A stretch of DNA of 27,443 bases from the NCBI GenBank assembly GCA_002313415.1, contig DCBH01000038.1, forward strand, positions 22,062 to 49,504, read 5' to 3'. This stretch comes from Flavobacteriales bacterium UBA1112 (GTDB lineage: Bacteria > Bacteroidota > Bacteroidia > Flavobacteriales_D > Sanyastnellaceae). The notes under the pieces are model-generated. The model made no database searches and was not told where the DNA came from. It saw only the letters and a list, made by a program, of their open reading frames with translations. Below are positions 7,592-14,323 of this stretch, piece after piece; the first letter of the stretch is position 1, and every line of letters starts with the position of its first letter. Both the position numbers and the translations under genes were made by a program.

Positions 7592-8499
7592 GTTTTGATG
7601 CGTCTTTGGTTCGGGTTTTGCCCGAGATTCGAGAGGCACTGAGTGAGGGTCGACCTGTTGTGGCACTTGAGTCCACCATTGTGGCTCACGGAATGCCCTA
7701 CCCAGCGAATGTGGAAATGGCCGAAAGTGTCGAGTCCATCGTGAGGGAAGAGGGGGCCGTCCCAGCGACCATCGCCGTCGTGGATGGTGCAATTCAAGTG
7801 GGCTGTGACTCTAACGTGCTCGAGCGCCTCGCCACTGAACCTGGTGTGGCCAAAGTCTCACGGCGTGACATGCCCGTGGTGTTGGCACAGGGAAGCTTGG
7901 GCGCGACCACGGTGAGCGGCACATTGATCGGAGCGGGGTTGACCGGCATTTCTGTGTTCGTCACAGGTGGGATTGGTGGTGTGCATCGCGGGGTCGCGGA
8001 GACATGGGATGTCAGCGCCGACCTCGACGAATTGGCTCGTCACGACGTAGCCGTGGTGAGTGCCGGGGCGAAGTCCATTCTCGATCTTCCCAAAACACTC
8101 GAAGTCCTGGAGACCAAGGGAATCACAGTCTTGGGCTTCGGCACCGATGAGTTTCCAGCTTTTTTTGCGCCCAGCAGCGGGGTCAAGCTGGTGCACCGCG
8201 CAGATTCTCCGGGACAGGTGGCATCGATGTTGAAAGCGAAGTGGGGATTGGGCTTGGAAGGTGGGGTGTTGGTGGCAAATCCTGTGCCAGAGGAATTTGG
8301 TTTTGATGCTACACCCGCGATTGAGAAGGCGCTCGTCGAGGCAGGCAGGCGAGGCATTGAGGGGAAAGCGCTGACCCCGTTTTTGCTGAAGCGCATCGCA
8401 GATGTGACGGGCGGACAAAGTTTGGCGGCAAATGTGGCACTTGTCAAGAACAATGCCCGAATTGGGGCGCAAATTGCGGTTGCCTACGCAGCGCTATGA
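7588..8499 (+). CDS. psuG: Pseudouridine-5'-phosphate glycosidase
   Basis: A 303-aa enzyme that reversibly splits pseudouridine 5'-phosphate into uracil and ribose 5-phosphate. The family signature VALESTIVAHGMPYP is at residues 25-39. Residues matching the E. coli PsuG active site are in place with a steady 3-4 residue offset: E28, K89, H133 in GGIGGVHRG, an Asp in the SADLDEL segment, and K162 in SAGAKS. The glycine-rich blocks GSLGATTVSGT and VTGGIGG are intact. I chose the ATG at 7588, which overlaps the obg TGA by 4 bp, over a longer in-frame extension inside obg. No PsuK kinase or nucleoside transporter is nearby, so the pseudouridine-salvage partner must be encoded elsewhere or be absent. 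Confidence 0.95.
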   Translation: MSFDASLVRVLPEIREALSEGRPVVALESTIVAHGMPYPANVEMAESVESIVREEGAVPATIAVVDGAIQVGCDSNVLERLATEPGVAKVSRRDMPVVLAQGSLGATTVSGTLIGAGLTGISVFVTGGIGGVHRGVAETWDVSADLDELARHDVAVVSAGAKSILDLPKTLEVLETKGITVLGFGTDEFPAFFAPSSGVKLVHRADSPGQVASMLKAKWGLGLEGGVLVANPVPEEFGFDATPAIEKALVEAGRRGIEGKALTPFLLKRIADVTGGQSLAANVALVKNNARIGAQIAVAYAAL

Positions 8500-8553
8500 C
8501 TCGTTGAATGTGCCCTCATGTCCGTTCGTGAGTGCGCTGGAAGGGGACCTGTG

Positions 8554-8561
8554 TACTTTTG
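8554..8561 (+). promoter_or_regulatory. Candidate -7 element (TACTTTTG) before fused E1 gene
   Basis: TACTTTTG is an exact match to TAnnTTTG. It lies only 7 nt upstream of the chosen ATG (8569), so a transcript from it would be leaderless or nearly so. If an earlier start (8518) were used this would be coding sequence, and the match would be chance. No clear -33 TTTG at the normal spacing. Confidence 0.25.
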
Positions 8562-8568
8562 TGGTCAC

Positions 8569-10959
8569 ATGGCGGCAACTTCCACCACACCAACGACCCA
8601 AGATTTGCAAGTTTTTCGCGAGGCCCTTCTCGCGGATTACAAGTTGATGTGTGTCAGCCGTGAAGCTTCGCTGCTCGGTCGAAAGGAAGTGCTAACTGGA
8701 AAGGCCAAGTTTGGCATATTTGGAGACGGAAAGGAGATGGCGCAGGTGGCGTTGGCCAAGGTGGTGCGTGCTGGAGACTGGCGCTCGGGGTATTACCGAG
8801 ACCAAACTTTCATGATGGCCCTTGACCTGTTGAACATTCAGCAGTACTTCGCCGCATTGTATGCTCATGCAGAGATTGCAGCGGATCCCTCTTCAGGGGG
8901 TCGTCAAATGGGCGGTCATTTTGCGACTCGGACCTTGAATGAGGATGGCTCTTGGAAGGATTTGATGTCTGACTTCAACAGCTCTGCTGACATCAGCCCC
9001 ACGGGCGGCCAAATGCCGCGCCTGGTCGGATTGGCTCAAGCCAGTAAGATTTTCCGTGCCTTGCCCGATCTCGCCGCGACCATGACCACATTCACGGACG
9101 GGGGCAATGAAATCGCGGTAGGAACGATTGGAGACGCGAGCACGTCTGAAGGATTGTTTTGGGAAGCCATGAACGCGGCCTGCGTACTCGAAGTGCCTTT
9201 GCTGATGAGCGTATGGGACGATGGATATGGCATCTCGGTGCCCAAGAAGTATCAGACGGTGAAGGAGAGCATTTCCACGGCGCTGTCGGGATTTCAAAGA
9301 GAGGAGGCCACCAATGGCCTTGTCATCTATCGCGTGAAAGGTTGGGATTATCCCGGTCTGGTTGCGACTTATGAAGACGCGGCCAAACGCTGTAGAGAAA
9401 ATCACGTCCCCGTTTTGGTCCACGTGGAGGAAGTGACGCAGCCTCAGGGACACAGCACCTCAGGGTCTCACGAGCGATACAAGACGGATGAAAGGTTGGC
9501 GTGGGCTGCACAGTACGACTGCATTCGTCAGATGGGAGAGTTTTTATTGAAAGATGGCTCAGTGACCCAAGAGGAATTGGATGAGTTGAGAAAGGAGGCC
9601 AAAAAAGAGGTGCGTGCGGAACAAAAAGCGGCTTGGGCGTCATTCCGAGCAGCCCTCGATGAGGTGTGCACCTCGGCGGCCGAAGTGCTGGCTCCCTTGA
9701 ATGCGGCGAGGGCGGAAGCACTTCGGAACAACTCCGATGCAGGACGCGCCGAGGTGGCCCATGCTGTAAGGCGAACACTCGCGGAGACAGCAGGAGATGA
9801 CTCAACTCATCGAGAAGCACTCAGCCGATGGCTCGTAGAATTTGACCGTGAGAATGAAAATCGATACAGCAGCGAGTTGTACAGCTCAGGAGCCGACAGT
9901 GCTCTGCGGGTTGAAGCAGTTCCTGCGACCTACGATGATGAACCAGAGCAACTCGATGGACGACAAATTTTGCAGCGCAACTTCGAAGCGATGTTCACCA
10001 GCAATCCCCGTGCCTTGACATTTGGAGAGGACACAGGTGGCATTGGAGGGGTGAATCAGGTGATGGAAGGCATGCAGGAGAAGTTTGGAGAAATCCGGGT
10101 CAGCGATACAGGCATTCGAGAATGCACCATCATCGGTCAAGGAATCGGCCTGGCGATGCGTGGCCTGAGACCGATTGCGGAAATCCAATACCTCGATTAT
10201 TTGTATTACGCACTTCAAATCATGCGTGATGATTTGGCCACGGTGCGATATCGCACTGCTGGAGGTCAAAAAGCCCCGCTCATTGTCCGCACGCGCGGTC
10301 ACCGATTGGAGGGAATTTGGCACAGTGGTTCGCCCATGGGAGCAATCATTCACTCCATCCGGGGCATGCATGTCTGTGTGCCTCGCAACATGACACAGGC
10401 AGCAGGGATGTACAACACCTTATTGGAAGCGGAAGAGCCGGCCCTCGTGGTAGAGTGTCTCAACGGCTATCGAAAAAAGGAACCACTACCCACAAACATG
10501 GGTCAATTTCGCGTGCCTTTGGGGGTGACGGAAACCCTACGAGAAGGAAACGATTTGACCATGCTTGGTTACGGGTCCACGCTGCATTTGGCCGAGGAAG
10601 CTTGCAATCGGCTTTCGGAGCTGGGCATTGAAGTCGAATTGATTGATGCCCAAACGTTGTTGCCTTTTGATCTTGAAGGCGACGTGGCCAAGTCGGTGGA
10701 AAAAACGAACCGCCTGCTTGTCGTAGATGAAGATGTTCCTGGCGGTGCTTCTTCCTATTTGCTCAATGAGGTTCTTAACCGTCAAGGTGCGTGGCGATGT
10801 TTGGATGGACGGGCGACGACATTGACAGCCAAGGCACACTTGCCGGCTTACGGAAGTGACGGAGATTATTTTTCGAAGCCAAGTGTGGATGACATTGTAG
10901 AGGCAGCTTACGACGTCCTACGGGAGGTGGATCCATCTAGCCATCCTCCACTTCGATGA
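8569..10959 (+). CDS. Fused 2-oxoacid (branched-chain type) dehydrogenase E1 alpha-beta
   Basis: A 796-aa thiamine-diphosphate enzyme in which the usually separate E1 alpha and E1 beta subunits are one chain; it decarboxylates a 2-oxoacid, most likely a branched-chain one, and hands the acyl group to lipoyl-E2. The alpha half (about 1-380) has the ThDP/Mg motif GDAST (188-192) and WDDGYGIS (216-223), where many E1s have NN instead of DD. The beta half (about 465-790) has FGEDTGGIGGV (E487), IGQGIGLAMRGLRPIAEIQ and the transketolase C-terminal domain with DAQTLLPFD and VVDEDVPGG. A linker of about 80 charged residues joins the halves. I preferred the ATG at 8569 (MAATSTT...) to 8518, because the extra 17 residues look non-conserved. 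The S4 gene overlaps its stop by 4 bp. lpdA in this window could supply E3. Confidence 0.93.
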   Translation: MAATSTTPTTQDLQVFREALLADYKLMCVSREASLLGRKEVLTGKAKFGIFGDGKEMAQVALAKVVRAGDWRSGYYRDQTFMMALDLLNIQQYFAALYAHAEIAADPSSGGRQMGGHFATRTLNEDGSWKDLMSDFNSSADISPTGGQMPRLVGLAQASKIFRALPDLAATMTTFTDGGNEIAVGTIGDASTSEGLFWEAMNAACVLEVPLLMSVWDDGYGISVPKKYQTVKESISTALSGFQREEATNGLVIYRVKGWDYPGLVATYEDAAKRCRENHVPVLVHVEEVTQPQGHSTSGSHERYKTDERLAWAAQYDCIRQMGEFLLKDGSVTQEELDELRKEAKKEVRAEQKAAWASFRAALDEVCTSAAEVLAPLNAARAEALRNNSDAGRAEVAHAVRRTLAETAGDDSTHREALSRWLVEFDRENENRYSSELYSSGADSALRVEAVPATYDDEPEQLDGRQILQRNFEAMFTSNPRALTFGEDTGGIGGVNQVMEGMQEKFGEIRVSDTGIRECTIIGQGIGLAMRGLRPIAEIQYLDYLYYALQIMRDDLATVRYRTAGGQKAPLIVRTRGHRLEGIWHSGSPMGAIIHSIRGMHVCVPRNMTQAAGMYNTLLEAEEPALVVECLNGYRKKEPLPTNMGQFRVPLGVTETLREGNDLTMLGYGSTLHLAEEACNRLSELGIEVELIDAQTLLPFDLEGDVAKSVEKTNRLLVVDEDVPGGASSYLLNEVLNRQGAWRCLDGRATTLTAKAHLPAYGSDGDYFSKPSVDDIVEAAYDVLREVDPSSHPPLR

Positions 10960-11192
10960 GCTCTGAATCGACCTTTCCGATTCACACGGAATTCATCGAC
11001 CTTCTTCAATTTTTAAAAGCCACGGGCATCGCGGCCACAGGAGGAGAAGCCAAAATGTTGGTGGACGAAGGGCTCGTTGAGGTCAATGGACAGCCTGAAA
11101 GCCGCAGGCGAAGAAAGTTGCGCCCAGAAGATCGAATTGACCTCGCCCTCGACCCAACAGAATCTTGGAGAATCATTGCGAGAGAAGTCTGA
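10956..11192 (+). CDS. S4-domain RNA-binding protein (YbcJ-like)
   Basis: A 78-aa protein that is essentially one S4 domain: FIDLLQFLKATGIAATGGEA, then K-MLVDEGLVEVNG, then a basic R-R-R-R-K-LRPEDRI stretch. This is the compact YbcJ/RlbA-like type (COG2501), expected to bind structured RNA such as rRNA or the ribosome. The ATG overlaps the stop of the E1 gene (ATGA), indicating translational coupling, although no functional link is obvious. No terminator is visible after it. Confidence 0.9.
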   Translation: MSSESTFPIHTEFIDLLQFLKATGIAATGGEAKMLVDEGLVEVNGQPESRRRRKLRPEDRIDLALDPTESWRIIAREV

Positions 11193-11260
11193 TTTCCGCA
11201 CAAATTCTTGTTGGGCGTCGTGGACAAACTCGTGTGATTTTTGCCGAGAAAAGCAAGGTC

Positions 11261-11302
11261 TTGATGCATCTTGCGGCTCCAAACCTGCTTTGATGCACCT
11301 TG
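11261..11302 (+). repeat. Pair of 13-bp direct repeats upstream of TonB-dependent receptor
   Basis: TTGATGCATCTTG (11261-11273) and TTGATGCACCTTG (11290-11302) match at 12 of 13 positions and start 29 bp apart, close to three helical turns. They lie 32-74 bp upstream of the receptor ATG in the 142-bp gap after the S4 gene, where no strong TAnnTTTG promoter or terminator is seen. They could be tandem regulator sites; chance is not excluded. Confidence 0.3.
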
Positions 11303-11334
11303 TAGACGCACTCTTAGAAACAGCGCCACTCATC

Positions 11335-14205
11335 ATGTCTCGAGTTCGAAAGATGGTGTGGTTGGCGTTGTTTTGCGCACTCTCCACAGCGTCATTGGCC
11401 CAAACGAATCTTGTTGGATTTGTCAAAGATGCAGAGACTGGGGAACCCATGTTTTCAGCGAGCGTCGTGGTTGAGGGCACCACCCAGGGTGTGATGACGG
11501 ATTTCGATGGCCGCTTCAGACTGACCGTGCCTTCATTGCCTGTGACTTTGAACGTGACGTTCATCGGCTACACCCTGAAGCAAGTCAAGGTCACCCAAGC
11601 CAACCAGCGCATCAATGTCAAATTGGTGCCAGACCAGGTATTGATTGAGACGGCAGAAGTTGTGGGCGAGCGCATTAGCGAAAAACAAAAGCAGGCTCCT
11701 CTGACTGTCGAAACCATGGATGCGCTTGCCATCAAAGAAGCACCAACTGGGAGTTTTTACGAAGGACTCGGCAATTTGAAAGGAGTTGATTTGACGTCTG
11801 CATCGCTTGGATTCAAAATTGTGAATACACGTGGATTCAACAGCACCTCACCTGTGAGGTCTCTCCAGCTCATTGATGGGGTAGACAACCAAAGTCCAGG
11901 TCTCAATTTTTCACTCGGCAATTTCCTCGGCGCGCCGGATTTAGATGTGAAATCAGTTGAGATTGTGGCAGGGGCGAGTTCTGCATATTTCGGGCCTGGA
12001 GCATTCAATGGCGTCATCAATATGGAGACCAAAGACCCCTTTGTGTTTGACGGCTTGAGTGCATCCTACCGAAGGGGTGAGCGAAATCTGAACGAAGGGG
12101 GATTGCGTTGGGCGCAGTCATTCGACAACGCGGACGGCGATGCCTTCTTTGCCTACAAAATCAATGCCTTCGCGTTCTCGGCCTACGACTGGGAAGCAAC
12201 GAATTACGATCCGGTCGATGGCTCGCTTGTGGATGCCAGCAACCCAGGACGCTTTGACGCTGTGAACATTTATGGCGACGAGTACAGTTCCCCTCTTGAT
12301 TACTCAGGTGACATCGACCCCAATGCAAGAGGTTTAGGGACCATTTATCGCACGGGTTACAGGGAAACGGATTTGGTCGATTACAACACCGAGAATTTGA
12401 AAGTCAGCCTTAGCGGCCATGTGCGATTGCAACCAGAAAAAACGTACGAGAGTCCCGAACTGATTTATGGGTTCAATATGGGCCGTGGGACCACGGTTTA
12501 CCAGGGGGACAACCGCTTCAGTCTGCGGGACATCGAGTTTTACCAACACAAAGTTGAGCTCAGAAAAAAGGGAGACTGGTTCATTCGTGCGTACCGCACG
12601 AGCGAGGATGCCGGAAACAGTTACGACCCTTACGCAACAGCTCTCCGAATGCAGGACAGCCTTCGGAGCGACGGCGATTGGGCCAAAGTGTACCGCGGGT
12701 ACTGGACTGACAGCATTGCACCTCAGGTGAATGCAACGTATCCGCAACTCGAAATCATTCGCTATGACACCCTGTGGATTTTTCCACCGGATATTTTCAC
12801 GCTGGTTCCCGTTGCAGGCTTTCCCCCTGGATCAGAGGATCAATGGTATGCGGACAATGCAGATAACCTGCAATTGTGGCATGACCAAGTCGAGTCATGG
12901 ACCAACAATGGATACGCGGGATTTGCAGATGTTGCAACAGATCCACTGGGCTTTGCGCGCCCCGGGTCTCCTGAGTTTAATCAACTTTTCAACGACCTGA
13001 CCTCAAGGAAGAACAATGAAGAGGATGGGGGAACGAGATTTTTTGACAAGAGCTCTTTGCTTCATGTGCATGCCGAAAAGATTTTCAAGCCTTGGTGGGC
13101 CGATGAGATCCGTCTAGGCGCCAACATGCGGCGTTACACTCCCAATTCGGAGGGGACCATTTTTGAGGATACGAATGGTCGTGTGATCACCAATCAAGAA
13201 ATCGGGATTTACACAGGTGTCAAGCGACACTTCATCGACGACAAGTTGATTGCCACAGGAACCGTACGTGTAGACAAAAATCAAAACTTTCCTTGGGTGG
13301 TTTCGCCTGCGGCTTCTCTTGTCTGGACCCCCTCATCCAGAGACTTCATTCGGTTAAGCTTCAGTTCTGCACTTCGGAATCCGACATTGGCGGATCAGTA
13401 TCTTTTCCTTGATGTGGGACCTGCCACGTTGTTGGGCAATCTGAACGGAGCTCAAAATCTGGTGACGGTCCAAAGTTTCATTGACTATCGCAACAGCTCA
13501 TCTGGAAACAACATCGCCTTCAACTTAGATACCTTGAGGTACTTTGACATCGCCAAACTCCGTCCTGAACAAGTCAGAACGGTGGAGGCGGGATACCGAA
13601 CCACACTGGGCGAGAAACTGTACTTGGATGCCAATTACTACTTCAGTTGGTACACGAATTTCATTGGGTACAACCTCGGATTGGATTTGCAGTTTCAAAA
13701 TCCCTCGTTCCCAGAATTCATCACGGATGTTGACGTCTACCGATACGCCGCAAACAGCTTAAATCAAGTTCAAACGCAGGGAGCATCGCTCGGATTCAAT
13801 TATTTCCTGGATGACCACTTGACGCTCAGCGGAAATTACAGTTGGAACAATTTGGTCAAGACCGACGAAAATGATCCCATCATACCAGCATTCAATACGC
13901 CAAAACACAAATACAACGTGGGGCTGACCGCGCGAGGTTTAGGTGCAAGGGGCAAGGATACTTGGGGTTTTGGTGCGAACTATCGTTGGGTCCAAGGATT
14001 TGTTTTTGAGGGTTCGCCGCAGTTCACAGGGTTCGTTCCCAGCTATGATCTCCTGGATGCCCAAGTCAATTACAAACTTGATGCGCAGGGACTGACAATC
14101 AAAGTTGGAGGCAGTAACCTTCTCAAGAACGAGCACATCGAGACTTACGGGGGACCAACCGTTGGTCGTTTGGCGTATTTGAGCCTGTTGTTGGATGTAA
14201 ATTGA
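11335..14205 (+). CDS. TonB-dependent outer-membrane receptor
   Basis: A 956-aa outer-membrane receptor. The signal peptide (VWLALFCALSTASLAQ, cleavage near residue 23) is followed by a carboxypeptidase-regulatory-like beta-sandwich (about 25-105; LVGFVKDAETGEPMFSASV and GVMTDFDGRF). A plug domain (about 120-235) contains VNTRGFNSTSPVRSLQLIDG and VEIVAGASSAYFGPGAFNGV. A large barrel with many aromatic alternating strands ends in RLAYLSLLLDVN. The frame is open for 86 codons upstream, through the S4 gene in another frame, but the signal peptide fixes the start at the ATG at 11335 or shortly after. There is no SusD partner, so it is not a classic SusC. The ligand cannot be read from sequence; the secreted esterase-like protein downstream may be functionally linked. 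Confidence 0.93.
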   Translation: MSRVRKMVWLALFCALSTASLAQTNLVGFVKDAETGEPMFSASVVVEGTTQGVMTDFDGRFRLTVPSLPVTLNVTFIGYTLKQVKVTQANQRINVKLVPDQVLIETAEVVGERISEKQKQAPLTVETMDALAIKEAPTGSFYEGLGNLKGVDLTSASLGFKIVNTRGFNSTSPVRSLQLIDGVDNQSPGLNFSLGNFLGAPDLDVKSVEIVAGASSAYFGPGAFNGVINMETKDPFVFDGLSASYRRGERNLNEGGLRWAQSFDNADGDAFFAYKINAFAFSAYDWEATNYDPVDGSLVDASNPGRFDAVNIYGDEYSSPLDYSGDIDPNARGLGTIYRTGYRETDLVDYNTENLKVSLSGHVRLQPEKTYESPELIYGFNMGRGTTVYQGDNRFSLRDIEFYQHKVELRKKGDWFIRAYRTSEDAGNSYDPYATALRMQDSLRSDGDWAKVYRGYWTDSIAPQVNATYPQLEIIRYDTLWIFPPDIFTLVPVAGFPPGSEDQWYADNADNLQLWHDQVESWTNNGYAGFADVATDPLGFARPGSPEFNQLFNDLTSRKNNEEDGGTRFFDKSSLLHVHAEKIFKPWWADEIRLGANMRRYTPNSEGTIFEDTNGRVITNQEIGIYTGVKRHFIDDKLIATGTVRVDKNQNFPWVVSPAASLVWTPSSRDFIRLSFSSALRNPTLADQYLFLDVGPATLLGNLNGAQNLVTVQSFIDYRNSSSGNNIAFNLDTLRYFDIAKLRPEQVRTVEAGYRTTLGEKLYLDANYYFSWYTNFIGYNLGLDLQFQNPSFPEFITDVDVYRYAANSLNQVQTQGASLGFNYFLDDHLTLSGNYSWNNLVKTDENDPIIPAFNTPKHKYNVGLTARGLGARGKDTWGFGANYRWVQGFVFEGSPQFTGFVPSYDLLDAQVNYKLDAQGLTIKVGGSNLLKNEHIETYGGPTVGRLAYLSLLLDVN

Positions 14206-14242
14206 TTTAAGTGTCCACCTCAAACTTATCGACATATAACCG

Positions 14243-14260
14243 CATTTTGTCGACGAAATG
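14243..14260. promoter_or_regulatory. Imperfect 18-bp palindrome between TonB receptor and esterase-like gene
   Basis: CATTTTGTCGACGAAATG is an inverted repeat centred on GTCGAC with 8 of 9 pairs matching. It lies 34 bp upstream of the candidate -7 element of the downstream gene. No T-run follows, so it is more like an operator than a terminator. It is the only notable structure in the 118-bp gap apart from the promoter element. Confidence 0.3.
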
Positions 14261-14294
14261 ACGCCGTTCGTATTATGACTTGCAGCAAAAACCT

Positions 14295-14302
14295 TATCTT
14301 TA
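14295..14302 (+). promoter_or_regulatory. Candidate -7 element (TATCTTTA) for esterase-like gene
   Basis: TATCTTTA matches TAnnTTTG at all but the last position and ends 21 nt before the ATG at 14324, a normal leader length. It resembles the TATCTT elements before adk and the DUF1573 gene. Confidence 0.4.
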
Positions 14303-14323
14303 CCACAAACCATTTTTAATCCT

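Noticed and set aside
9130..9237. DD in place of NN in the E1 ThDP motif as a sign of inactivity
   Set aside because: The WDDGYGIS form fits my knowledge of fused Bacteroidota E1 proteins and the rest of the active site is intact.
7858..9820. Long minus-strand ORFs opposite psuG and the fused E1 gene
   Set aside because: They are frame shadows of strongly conserved plus-strand enzymes, with Pro/Arg/Cys-rich nonsense-like translations.
11077..11334. 86-codon upstream extension of the TonB receptor frame
   Set aside because: It overlaps the S4 gene in another frame and would bury the signal peptide.
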